DNA from: Bacillus sp. FJAT-50079
Lineage (GTDB): Bacteria > Bacillota > Bacilli > Bacillales > Bacillaceae_C
Assembly: GCF_018343515.1 (NCBI RefSeq)
Contig: NZ_JAGYPD010000003.1
Location: 140,116-204,115 of the forward strand
Length of the DNA: 64,000 nt
Direction of reading: 5' to 3'
Shown: positions 15,554-23,384 of the stretch, one piece after another
How positions within the stretch are numbered: the stretch's first letter is position 1
Layout: the number at the start of each line of letters is the position of its first letter
Made by a program: the position numbers and the translations under genes
Notes under the pieces: model-generated
What the model was told of the DNA's origin: nothing
The model's database searches: none
Seen by the model: only the letters and a program-made list of their open reading frames with translations

Positions 15554-17198
15554 ATTGTTGCTGCTTCGATGGGATTTTTGGACATTTGTTATCTTCTGCA
15601 CTTATATTATTATGTTTGCCTTTGTTATTTATCCTTTGGCTACTTTAATGATTAGTAGTTTTATAGGTGAAGAAGGCGGATTAACATTGCAGCATTATAT
15701 TGATTTTATTCAGCTTGATTATTATCGAAGTGCATTAAGAAATAGTTTAATCGTATCAACGTTAGCTACGATCTTTGCGATTATGATTGGTTTGCCCCTG
15801 GCATATATTTCAACTAGATATGATATAAAATTTAAAGGGCTATTACAAATGATTATTGTCTTATCACTTTTATCACCGCCCTTTATAGGTGCTTATTCAT
15901 GGATTATTTTAATGGGGAATAATGGAATGATCACGAATTTCATACGAAATCTTGGTTTTGAGATTCCTTCGATCTATGGTATGCACGGGATCATCTTTGT
16001 CTTTACAATGCAGTTATATCCACATATATTCTTATATATTTCTGGTGCGTTAAAGTCGATCAATACGTCATTGGAAGAAGCATCAGAAAGTTTAGGGATG
16101 AAAAAATGGCAAAGATTTAGGACGATTACTATTCCTTTAATTTTTCCCACCCTATCAACAGGTGCACTTATGGTATTTATGGCTTCCTTTGCTGACTTTG
16201 GTACACCTATGTTATTAGGGCAAGGCTTTAAGGTATTGCCGATTTTAGCGTATAATGAGTTTATCAATGAGATGGGTGGAAATCCCGCGATGGCCAGTAC
16301 ATTAAGCGTAATTATTATTATTTTTACAACGACTGTATTATTTGCTCAACGTTATATTATTTCTAAGAAAAACTATGCATCTAACGGTATGAGTCCTCCA
16401 AAAGTAAAGAAGCTATCGAAAGGAAAGAAAACATTACTGTCAATCTTAGTATTTATCCCTGCTTTTGTCTCAATTTTGCCTCAATTGACAGTAGTTACAA
16501 CTTCATTTATTAAAACAAATGGTCCTATCTTTCAAAAAGGCTTTAGTTTGGATAGTTATCGAGAAGTCATTTTTAGAGTTCCGCACGTCATTACAAATAC
16601 ATTTTCATTCTCACTCGTATCCATTATTTTAATGATCATAATTGGAATGTTAGTGTCCTATGTATTAGTTAGAAGAAATAACAAATTTACAGCTATGTTG
16701 GATGCGGTCATTATGGTTCCATATGTAATGCCGGGGATTGTGTTAGGGATCAGCTTAGTCATAGCTTATAACAAGCCTCCAATTATTTTAACGGGTACAT
16801 GGGTAATCCTTGTTATTGCCTATTTTGTCAGAAAGATCCCATATACGATTCGTTCAAGTACAGCATATCTCCATCAATTAGATAAAAATGTAGAAGAAGC
16901 TTCGATTAGTTTAGGTGTACCTCCAATGAAGACATTTTTTAAAACTACGGGACGATTAATGATTCCTGGGGTTATGTCTGGTGCTTTATTAAGCTGGATC
17001 ACAACAATCAATGAATTAAGCTCAACTTTAGTATTGTATTATGGGGCAACAGCTACGATTTCGGTTACTATTTATAGTGAAGTATTAACGTCTAACTATG
17101 GGACAGGTGCTGCCCTTGCATCGATTTTAACATTATCGACATTTATATCATTATTAATTGCTAATAAATTATCAGGCGGTAGAGGGCTATCTTTGTAA
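15513..17198 (+). CDS. Fbp/Afu-type ABC transporter permease, fused double domain
   Basis: The protein has 561 residues and about twelve transmembrane segments arranged as two permease domains. Each ends with an EAA-type loop: 'SLEEASESLGMKKWQRFRTITIPL' is near residue 185 and 'NVEEASISLGVPPMKTFFKTTGRLMIPG' is near residue 470. This fused layout is typical of the FbpB/AfuB family. GTG 15513 is chosen because GAGGTGA lies six bases upstream, although it is inside the ATPase gene. The substrate is inferred to be the same as for the binding protein at 13257. Confidence 0.85.
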   Translation: MEIKTANPFSIKHRLLLLRWDFWTFVIFCTYIIMFAFVIYPLATLMISSFIGEEGGLTLQHYIDFIQLDYYRSALRNSLIVSTLATIFAIMIGLPLAYISTRYDIKFKGLLQMIIVLSLLSPPFIGAYSWIILMGNNGMITNFIRNLGFEIPSIYGMHGIIFVFTMQLYPHIFLYISGALKSINTSLEEASESLGMKKWQRFRTITIPLIFPTLSTGALMVFMASFADFGTPMLLGQGFKVLPILAYNEFINEMGGNPAMASTLSVIIIIFTTTVLFAQRYIISKKNYASNGMSPPKVKKLSKGKKTLLSILVFIPAFVSILPQLTVVTTSFIKTNGPIFQKGFSLDSYREVIFRVPHVITNTFSFSLVSIILMIIIGMLVSYVLVRRNNKFTAMLDAVIMVPYVMPGIVLGISLVIAYNKPPIILTGTWVILVIAYFVRKIPYTIRSSTAYLHQLDKNVEEASISLGVPPMKTFFKTTGRLMIPGVMSGALLSWITTINELSSTLVLYYGATATISVTIYSEVLTSNYGTGAALASILTLSTFISLLIANKLSGGRGLSL

Positions 17199-17231
17199 AA
17201 TGTGAAAAATATTTATGGAAGGATAGTGGGT

Positions 17232-18083
17232 ATGAATATCGAGTCAATTACTCTGCAAGGATCAAACGAATGGAATGAAGATGCACTAATTCTGAATGAA
17301 AAACTGGGGATTTATGGAGTAGCTGACGGGGCCACATCTCTAGTCCCGTTTCGCTCTGAAAAGGGGGAGACAGGTGGGCGGTTGGCCTCACAGATTGTGA
17401 AGTGCTTTTTTGAAAAACTTGATGAACCAACTAGCCAATCATTAGAGGAACTTTTAGTTGAAGCGAATGATTTAATTGGAAACAAAATGAAGGAAGCAGG
17501 AATTGACACAAGCTTAAAGGACAATGTATGGACGACAGGCGCGGCCATTATAAAGGTTGAGGAAAATCAGATTGAATATGTGCAGGCTGGCGATTGTATG
17601 ATTATCGCCATGTATAAAGATGGCTCCTATCGTCTTTTAACGAGAGACCAAATCTCCTTTTTTGATAATCAAACAAGGCTAAAATGGGTAGAGGCAATTG
17701 ATGAAGGACTAAATGATCGCCAAGAAATCCGTAAAAAGATTGAGCCCGTTATTAGAAAACATAAAAGTAAAATCAATACAAATAACGGATATTCTGTATT
17801 AGATGGAAGCAGAGAGGCCGGGCTTTATTTAGAATGCGGAAAAATTAATCGCTTGCAATTAGCTGGGATCATCATTTGTACAGACGGATTATTTATCCAT
17901 GACGAAAAGGGGACGGAGAATAAAGTAGACCCGATTAAAAATCTTGTCCAACAAACATCAATTGTTGGTTTGGAGGGCTATGCAAATTATTTAATCGCTC
18001 TTGAAAATAAAGATCCAGATTGTTTGCGTTTTCCAAGGTTTAAAAAATCAGATGATAAAACTGCTGTATGTATTGAATTTTAA
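17232..18083 (+). CDS. PP2C-like serine/threonine phosphatase domain protein
   Basis: The protein has 283 residues from ATG 17232, placed by AAGGAT seven bases upstream; an in-frame GTG at 17202 has a poorer site. The N-terminal part has PP2C features: 'GSNEWNEDALILNEKLGIYGVADGATS' holds the paired acidic residues for metal binding (NEDA and VADGA), 'YVQAGDCMIIAMYKDGSY' is the 'GD' strand, and 'IIICTDGLFIHDE' near residue 220 is the third acidic motif. It is unexpected in a sugar transport operon. It may dephosphorylate a protein such as a transporter part, or may use the fold on a small phosphorylated substrate. Confidence 0.7.
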   Translation: MNIESITLQGSNEWNEDALILNEKLGIYGVADGATSLVPFRSEKGETGGRLASQIVKCFFEKLDEPTSQSLEELLVEANDLIGNKMKEAGIDTSLKDNVWTTGAAIIKVEENQIEYVQAGDCMIIAMYKDGSYRLLTRDQISFFDNQTRLKWVEAIDEGLNDRQEIRKKIEPVIRKHKSKINTNNGYSVLDGSREAGLYLECGKINRLQLAGIIICTDGLFIHDEKGTENKVDPIKNLVQQTSIVGLEGYANYLIALENKDPDCLRFPRFKKSDDKTAVCIEF

Positions 18084-18128
18084 ATAAGGGGGCATCTTAA
18101 AAGGTTTCTAAGTGCTCTTTTCACTTAT

Positions 18129-18149
18129 TTAGTCATAGTCTATGATTAA
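18129..18149. promoter_or_regulatory. Putative ROK-regulator operator, site 3
   Basis: This 21-bp palindrome has arms TTAGTCATAG and CTATGATTAA about a central T. It overlaps a possible -10 box (TATGAT at 18141-18146) 29 bp before the NagB-like start, so binding would repress. It is nearly identical to the complement of site 1 at 10381. Confidence 0.7.
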
Positions 18150-18177
18150 TGATATGGTTATTGGAGGGAACTTTATA

Positions 18178-18945
18178 ATGAAAGATATTGTTGAAAAAGG
18201 TCGGAAGGATAAGCTCCATTACTATGTTTGTGCAACGAGAGAAGATATGGGAAGGGTAGCGGGGCAAATGGCAGCAGCAAGCATTAAACAATTATTAAAG
18301 GAAAAGGAGATCGTGCGAGTCATATTTGCATCTGCCCCATCACAGAATGAAACTCTATCCTATTTAATACACGATAAGGATATTGATTGGACACGTGTTG
18401 TAGGCTTTCATATGGATGAGTATATTGGACTTTCGCATGATTCAGATCAATGGTTTAAAACTTATTTGCAAAAAAATATAACGGACAAGATTAAAATGAA
18501 GGATTTCCACTTTTTAGATGGTACGGCAAACCCGGAGGAAGAGATGAAACGTTATTCTTCTTTATTGAACGAATCACCAATTGATTTGGTTTGCCTTGGG
18601 ATTGGGGAAAATGGTCATATTGCATTTAATGACCCACCTGTCGCAAATTTTCAAGACACAGAAACAGTAAAAATGGTGGAACTTGATGAATATAGTAGGC
18701 AGCAGCAAGTAAATGATGGGTGTTTTTCAGCTTTAGTGGATGTTCCTACACATGCGCTTACATTAACGATACCTATATTAATTTCAGCATCGACTTTAAT
18801 ATGCACCGTGCCGGGTAAAACGAAAAAAAATGCTGTTTATAAAGTATTAAATGAAAAAGTTAGCACCTCCTGTCCAGCAACAATATTAAAAACGCATGAG
18901 AATGCGCATCTGATTATGGATGAAGAGGCCTATGGGGGGCAATAA
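18178..18945 (+). CDS. nagB: Glucosamine-6-phosphate deaminase family protein (NagB-like)
   Basis: The protein has 255 residues from ATG 18178, chosen because GGAGGG lies upstream; the longer frame from 18142 would start inside the operator palindrome. NagB-family motifs are present: 'VVGFHMDEYIGLS' around residue 75, 'IDLVCLGIGENGHIAFNDPP' around residue 140 with the catalytic His region, and 'TIPILISASTLICTVPGKTKKNAV' near the end. The reaction is glucosamine 6-phosphate to fructose 6-phosphate plus ammonia. It is divergent, for example 'FHMDEY' rather than the usual 'FNMDEY', so a related amino-sugar phosphate is possible. It is three bases from the NagA-like gene. Confidence 0.75.
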   Translation: MKDIVEKGRKDKLHYYVCATREDMGRVAGQMAAASIKQLLKEKEIVRVIFASAPSQNETLSYLIHDKDIDWTRVVGFHMDEYIGLSHDSDQWFKTYLQKNITDKIKMKDFHFLDGTANPEEEMKRYSSLLNESPIDLVCLGIGENGHIAFNDPPVANFQDTETVKMVELDEYSRQQQVNDGCFSALVDVPTHALTLTIPILISASTLICTVPGKTKKNAVYKVLNEKVSTSCPATILKTHENAHLIMDEEAYGGQ

Positions 18946-18947
18946 AT

Positions 18948-20108
18948 ATGTTGGCAATCGAAGGCATACATTATGAAACGGGGGAATTTATAAAAGTTGT
19001 CGTAAAAGATGACAATATACATTCTATCCATAAATTAACCGGTGATTGTAAAAATGCAAAATATATTATCGCACCGGGCTTAGTAGATATACAGATCAAT
19101 GGCTTTATGGGAATTGATTTTAATAAGGATCCATTAAATCGTGAAGAATGGCAAAAGGTTATATACCATCTATCTAAGATAGGAGTGACTACTTTTTATC
19201 CGACGATCATTACAAATTCGTATAAACATTTAGCGTATATATTCGAAGAGAATATGAAAATACTTGCAAATGATTTTGTCGATTCTAATATGATTGGCGG
19301 ATTTCATCTAGAAGGACCTTATATTTCAAAGGAAGATGGGCCAAGGGGGGCACATGATAAAGAATTTGTTCGAGCACCTAATTGGAATGAATTTTGTGAA
19401 TTACAAGAAAAGGCGCAAGGGATGATTAAAATAATTACGCTATCTCCCGAGTGGGATGGAGCGATTGATTTTATAAAAAAGGCGACAAACAGCGGGATTA
19501 AGGTTGCCCTAGGTCATACAGCTGCCGAATCAAAACAAATAAGGGAAGCGGTAAAAGCGGGAGCGATATTATCGACTCATTTAGGAAATGGAGCACATTC
19601 GTTTTTACCTAGGCATCCAAACTATATATGGGATCAATTAGCGGAGGAACAATTATGGACTTCAGTCATTGCGGACGGCCTCCATTTGCCTGAAAATGTT
19701 TTAAAAGTTATTGAAGGATTAAAAAATGAAAAAATGGTTCTTATTAGCGATAGTGTGGCTTTAGCTGGAATGGAATCAGGGGATTATACTACATCAGTAG
19801 GTGGAGAGGTTACATTAACAAAAGATGGAAGATTATTATTAAAGGATAATCCTCGTTTACTGGCTGGATCGGTAAAAAGTGTGTTTCAAGGTGTTCAACA
19901 TCTTGTAAGTAAAAATATATGCGGGTTAGCTGAATCCATTCATAAGGCATCTATTTATCCGGCGAAATTAATGGGGCTTCCGCAAAGAAAAGGGATAAAT
20001 ATAGGAGCTAAAGCAGATTTCATTTTATTTGGAATGGATACTGCTAACTGGCAAATCATCGAAACGTATAAAAATGGAAAACTTGTTTATCAGAAAGGAA
20101 GTGTTTAA
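18948..20108 (+). CDS. nagA: N-acetylglucosamine-6-phosphate deacetylase family protein (NagA-like, divergent)
   Basis: The protein has 386 residues with the NagA-type amidohydrolase order: 'APGLVDIQINGFMGIDF' near residue 45, 'GGFHLEGPYISKEDGPRGAH' near residue 120, 'KVALGHTAAESKQIREAVKAGA' near residue 180 with the metal-binding His, 'STHLGNGAH', then 'SVIADGLHLP' and 'VLISDSVALAG' with the catalytic Asp. The loop after 'THLGNGAHSF' differs clearly from standard NagA, so the acyl sugar phosphate may not be GlcNAc-6-phosphate. It removes the acyl group before the NagB-like enzyme acts. It is cytoplasmic. Confidence 0.75.
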   Translation: MLAIEGIHYETGEFIKVVVKDDNIHSIHKLTGDCKNAKYIIAPGLVDIQINGFMGIDFNKDPLNREEWQKVIYHLSKIGVTTFYPTIITNSYKHLAYIFEENMKILANDFVDSNMIGGFHLEGPYISKEDGPRGAHDKEFVRAPNWNEFCELQEKAQGMIKIITLSPEWDGAIDFIKKATNSGIKVALGHTAAESKQIREAVKAGAILSTHLGNGAHSFLPRHPNYIWDQLAEEQLWTSVIADGLHLPENVLKVIEGLKNEKMVLISDSVALAGMESGDYTTSVGGEVTLTKDGRLLLKDNPRLLAGSVKSVFQGVQHLVSKNICGLAESIHKASIYPAKLMGLPQRKGINIGAKADFILFGMDTANWQIIETYKNGKLVYQKGSV

Positions 20109-20118
20109 AATCGAATTA

Positions 20119-20862
20119 ATGATCCAATATTACGAGGAAATCAACCACTACTTAAAAGAGATCATCGATACAGAAAAAGAAAAAATTAAAGAGGCTGCAA
20201 AATTAGTTGCAGACCAAATTAAAAAAGATCGAATTTTTTATGTCTACGGACCTGGAGGACATTCTAATCTCGCTTCACAGGAAGTATTTTTTAGGGCAGG
20301 CGGGCTAATGCATGCAAGTGCTATTTTAGATGAAGGCACATTGCTAAGCAGTGGAGCCTTACGCTCTATGGCGATAGAACGGACACCAGGGTACGGTAGG
20401 ATTGTGATTGATAATTATCATTTAGAGCAAGGTAGTTTACTCATGATTGTGAATGCTTATGGAATCAATGCCGCGACAATTGATGCCGCGCTTGAAGCAA
20501 AAGAACGGGGAGTTAAGACAATTGGAATAAGCTCAGTAGAACATGCTGAACAGACACCTATTGATCATCCAGCAAGGCATCCGTCGAAAAAGAATTTGCA
20601 TGATATTGTAGATATGAGTATCGACTCAAAAGTTAAAGTAGGGGATGCCATTTTGGAAATAGATGGTCAGGAACAAAAGGTTGGTGCCATGTCTACATTT
20701 GTAAATGCATTCATTTTAAATTCAATTACAATTGAAACGACATCCCTACTTGCTAGGGAAAATATACAACCCCCGATTTGGAAAAGTGGAAATGCAACTG
20801 GTGGCGATGAATGGAATAATCAATTTATTCATCGTTTTAAAGGTAAGATTAAGAATTTATAG
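20119..20862 (+). CDS. SIS-domain phosphosugar-binding protein (UPF0309-like)
   Basis: The protein has about 247 residues. A sugar isomerase (SIS) domain starts near residue 35: 'KDRIFYVYGPGGHSNLASQEVFFRAGGL', then 'GSLLMIVNAYGINAATIDAALEAKERGVKTIGISS'. The overall pattern matches the 'sugar isomerase domain-containing' UPF0309 group. SIS domains bind or isomerise phosphosugars. In this operon it may interconvert the product of the NagA/NagB-like steps. I chose ATG 20119 as the start; the GTG at 20101, overlapping the NagA-like stop, is a possible alternative. A further upstream extension inside nagA has no ribosome site. Confidence 0.7.
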   Translation: MIQYYEEINHYLKEIIDTEKEKIKEAAKLVADQIKKDRIFYVYGPGGHSNLASQEVFFRAGGLMHASAILDEGTLLSSGALRSMAIERTPGYGRIVIDNYHLEQGSLLMIVNAYGINAATIDAALEAKERGVKTIGISSVEHAEQTPIDHPARHPSKKNLHDIVDMSIDSKVKVGDAILEIDGQEQKVGAMSTFVNAFILNSITIETTSLLARENIQPPIWKSGNATGGDEWNNQFIHRFKGKIKNL

Positions 20863-20877
20863 CAAAGGTGAACAGGA

Positions 20878-22020
20878 GTGTATATCTTGTCCAAGGGAAC
20901 AGGGATACTAAGAGAACAAAATAAAAGAAAAGTATTATCTCTAATACGTCAGTTGAAAAAAACATCTAGGCAAGATTTAGTTAAATATATGAATGTAAGC
21001 AAGAATACAGTTTCTTTAATTGTGGATGAATTTATAAATGATCAAATTTTAAAGGAAGTGGGATTTAAAGAGCCGGGAACAAAAGGACGACCTAAAGTAA
21101 TCATAGAAATAAACAAAGAAGGCTATAAATCAATCGGTCTTGAGATCACCAAAAAAGGCATCGAGTATTCAGTCATCAACTATTATAGCGAATTAATAGA
21201 AAAAGAAGTTATCCCATTCGATTCGATCGATCCAACGGCGACAAAGAAAAAAGTGTTTGCATTAATAGAAACATTATTGGAAAAATATGACCAAGTGTTA
21301 GGTATTGGTATAGGTGTTCCAGGAATTGTCGATACCGAGAAAAATATCGTGTATAAATCCACTCATTTAGGCTGGGAAAATGTATCTTTTCAAGAAGAAT
21401 GCAGCCAATTAAGTAGAAAGGTCATTATACAAAATAGTGTAAATATGGGTGCGTTATGTGCAAATGAAAAAGAGGGAAACTATGTAAAGGGAAGTTCATT
21501 TTATGTAAGAGTTAGAGAGGGTGTCGGTGGCGCCTCAATTATTGATAATCATATTATAAGCGGTGGCAGCTGGACAGCAGGTGAAATCGGTCATATATCG
21601 ATTGATCAAAATGGAGTACAATGCGATTGTGGACAAAGGGGCTGCCTAGAACAACTTATTAGTGTAAGTTCACTTAGTAAAGAACTAATAAATAAAGGAT
21701 ATTCTCTAGAAGGCGAGATTGATTGGAATGGAGACTATATTCATTTTCAAGAATTCAAAGATATTATGAAAACATTTGGTTCCTATTTAGGCAAAGCGCT
21801 TGTGCTAATTATCCATTTAATGAATCCTGATGAAATATTAATTGATACCCCATATAACGGTCACAAGGAGTTTTCTAGCGCTTGCCTAGACTATATAAAG
21901 CAACACGCATTGGAATTCCCCTACCAACAAACAAGAATCATTTTTGGAGAAGAACGTTATAGTATGAGCAAGGGAGCAGCTTTGGCTGTTATATTGGATT
22001 ATGAGAGGGGGGTTTTTTAA
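20878..22020 (+). CDS. ROK-family transcriptional repressor (NagC/XylR-type)
   Basis: The protein has 380 residues. The N-terminal winged helix-turn-helix is at about residues 10-70: 'REQNKRKVLSLIRQLKKTSRQDLVKYMNVSKNTVSLIVDEFI'. A ROK sugar-kinase-like domain follows, with 'VLGIGIGVPGIVDTEKNIVY' near residue 140, 'SWTAGEIGHISIDQNG' with the conserved His, and the zinc signature 'CDCGQRGCLEQL' near residue 257. Such proteins bind a sugar or sugar phosphate and release DNA. It probably controls the three units preceded by the 21-bp palindromes at 10381, 13021 and 18129. GTG 20878 and TTG 20887 both have ribosome sites; the choice is open. Confidence 0.85.
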   Translation: MYILSKGTGILREQNKRKVLSLIRQLKKTSRQDLVKYMNVSKNTVSLIVDEFINDQILKEVGFKEPGTKGRPKVIIEINKEGYKSIGLEITKKGIEYSVINYYSELIEKEVIPFDSIDPTATKKKVFALIETLLEKYDQVLGIGIGVPGIVDTEKNIVYKSTHLGWENVSFQEECSQLSRKVIIQNSVNMGALCANEKEGNYVKGSSFYVRVREGVGGASIIDNHIISGGSWTAGEIGHISIDQNGVQCDCGQRGCLEQLISVSSLSKELINKGYSLEGEIDWNGDYIHFQEFKDIMKTFGSYLGKALVLIIHLMNPDEILIDTPYNGHKEFSSACLDYIKQHALEFPYQQTRIIFGEERYSMSKGAALAVILDYERGVF

Positions 22021-22072
22021 GAAGTCCTCTGAGGAATTTAATCTAGATCTAATCCATACAGGAAGGGAAAGA

Positions 22073-22108
22073 TTTTTATCTTAGAAAGCTAGCTTTCTAA
22101 GATAAAAA
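22073..22108. repeat. 36-bp perfect palindrome
   Basis: The left arm TTTTTATCTTAGAAAGCT is followed directly by its exact complement, with no loop and no mismatch over 18 bp. It lies 52 bp after the ROK gene and could fold as a terminator on either strand. The absence of a loop is unusual for a terminator. Confidence 0.75.
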
Positions 22109-22182
22109 GCAAAGGCAAATTTGATAAAGCTTTAAAGACAATAGTAGATTTTTTATTTACACTCCGGGTTTTCAGTAAGTAA

Positions 22183-22236
22183 AAAAGACTAAGATATGGA
22201 ATCTGATATAAAGCAGAGCCCATATCTTAGTCTTTT
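22183..22236. terminator. Bidirectional terminator
   Basis: AAAAGACTAAGATATGG pairs with CCATATCTTAGTCTTTT, a 17-bp perfect stem with a 20-base loop. A on the left and T on the right make it usable from both sides. It can serve the ROK gene and the small minus-strand gene at 22275. Confidence 0.75.
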
Positions 22237-22274
22237 CTTGTAATTATTATAGAGACTCTCCGCTCCAATCCTTC

Positions 22275-22493
22275 TCATTTCAATTTTATAACGATCACTT
22301 CTCGAATTAGGAAAGGGAGAAAACTAACTGTACTAACAATTAATATGAACCCGCAAGCTACTTTCATATAATCACCTGTCCCAATCGCAATACCAAAACC
22401 TGATGCCGCCCATACGATTGCTGCATGTGATTTCATAAAATCACTTTGATTAAATAGTCTATCATTTGTATACTTAATAGAAGAATATGGCAT
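22275..22493 (-). CDS. Possible small membrane protein
   Basis: This is a 72-residue frame with two hydrophobic stretches: 'AAIVWAASGFGIAIGTG' and 'VACGFILIVSTVSFLPFLI'. I find no good ribosome site before the ATG at 22493 or before the inner ATG that would begin 'MKSHAAIV'. Its start is only 18 bp from the divergent gene at 22512. The membrane-like composition and a terminator on its 3' side support it weakly. No family is recognised. Confidence 0.35.
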   Translation of the reverse strand: MPYSSIKYTNDRLFNQSDFMKSHAAIVWAASGFGIAIGTGDYMKVACGFILIVSTVSFLPFLIREVIVIKLK

Positions 22494-22511
22494 ATTTTAT
22501 CAAAGGATGGA

Positions 22512-23171
22512 ATGAAACTAGTAAGTGAGGTGAAGCGATTGTACTCGAAAAAGGCCCCGATCATAGTAGTTACTCTCATTGTCTGTGTCATTGTGTTTGT
22601 TGTTGGCAGTAATTTTTATTGGAAAAAGCGTTTGACTGAAAATGTGTCCAACACAAAAGTAGAAAATGGTAAATATGTAGACTTACATAAGGGAAAGGAA
22701 TTGGCGGGAGAACTATATAAGAAAGTTCCAATCTTAGAGATTGAAGATGACGTTGATGAGGTAGAAGAGGAAGTGGTCGAGGATCAGGTTACGGAACAGG
22801 CAGTGCCTGTAAACACGACACCACAAACGAACAATCAATCGACGACTGGCACTCAGAGCAGGACCAGCTCCCAAAATCAATCAAATAAAAGTTCGGGAAC
22901 GAAAGGAAGAGGAGATTCTAATCGCCAGCCATCTGATAAAGTGAATCAACCATCGTATACTCCACCGGCACCGCCGGTAACAGAAACAGAGGTAGAGGAA
23001 CCAAGCAAAAAACCGCCTGCTCCTCCAAAGGAAACAGAAGAACCAAAGGTGCCAGAGTCACCAGATTCTAAAGAGCCACAGCCTAGTGAAGGTCAGGGAA
23101 ATGGCGCTGGAGACGATGAGAAAAATTCAAATACCCCAGAGAATCCGGAGGAAGCAGTAGGGGGAGAATGA
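22512..23171 (+). CDS. Membrane-anchored low-complexity Pro/Glu-rich protein
   Basis: The protein has 219 residues. A single N-terminal membrane segment ('IIVVTLIVCVIVFVVGSNF') is followed by about 40 ordinary residues and then a long disordered tail. The tail is rich in Glu, Gln, Ser and Asn, then in Pro ('PPAPPVTETEVEEP', 'KKPPAPPKETEEP'). The tail should lie outside the membrane and probably spans or contacts the cell wall. No enzyme motif is visible. The start is ATG 22512 behind AAAGGA; a TTG at 22539 behind GAGGTGA is equally possible. The function is unknown. Confidence 0.6.
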   Translation: MKLVSEVKRLYSKKAPIIVVTLIVCVIVFVVGSNFYWKKRLTENVSNTKVENGKYVDLHKGKELAGELYKKVPILEIEDDVDEVEEEVVEDQVTEQAVPVNTTPQTNNQSTTGTQSRTSSQNQSNKSSGTKGRGDSNRQPSDKVNQPSYTPPAPPVTETEVEEPSKKPPAPPKETEEPKVPESPDSKEPQPSEGQGNGAGDDEKNSNTPENPEEAVGGE

Positions 23172-23205
23172 TCGTACTTGAACGGAAAAATATGCTTTCT
23201 TATAA

Positions 23206-23260
23206 AAGCCAAAATATCGCTGAATGAGTAATTCGAAGATATTCTTGGCTTATATTTTTT
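23206..23260 (+). terminator. Terminator after the Pro-rich protein gene
   Basis: AAGCCAA-A-ATATC pairs with GATATT-C-TTGGCTT and is followed by ATATTTTTT, 35 bp after the stop codon. Confidence 0.7.
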
Positions 23261-23384
23261 GCTTGTCTTTTTTTATGTACCTAAAATATGGAACAAGTGG
23301 TTGACTATGCCTATATAAATTTTTATGTTCCACATGTTATAATGGAGGACTAATTAGCCTTATAACGAAAATAGGTGAATGATA

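Noticed and set aside
13257-17198. Iron(III) ABC transporter
   Set aside because: The family is commonly labelled iron-binding, but the operon neighbours are amino-sugar enzymes and the palindromes upstream link it to a sugar-type ROK regulator. I kept the neutral Fbp/Afu-type name.
18142-18177. Upstream extension of the NagB-like protein
   Set aside because: The frame is open, but the start would lie inside the operator palindrome. The ATG at 18178 has a clear GGAGGG site.
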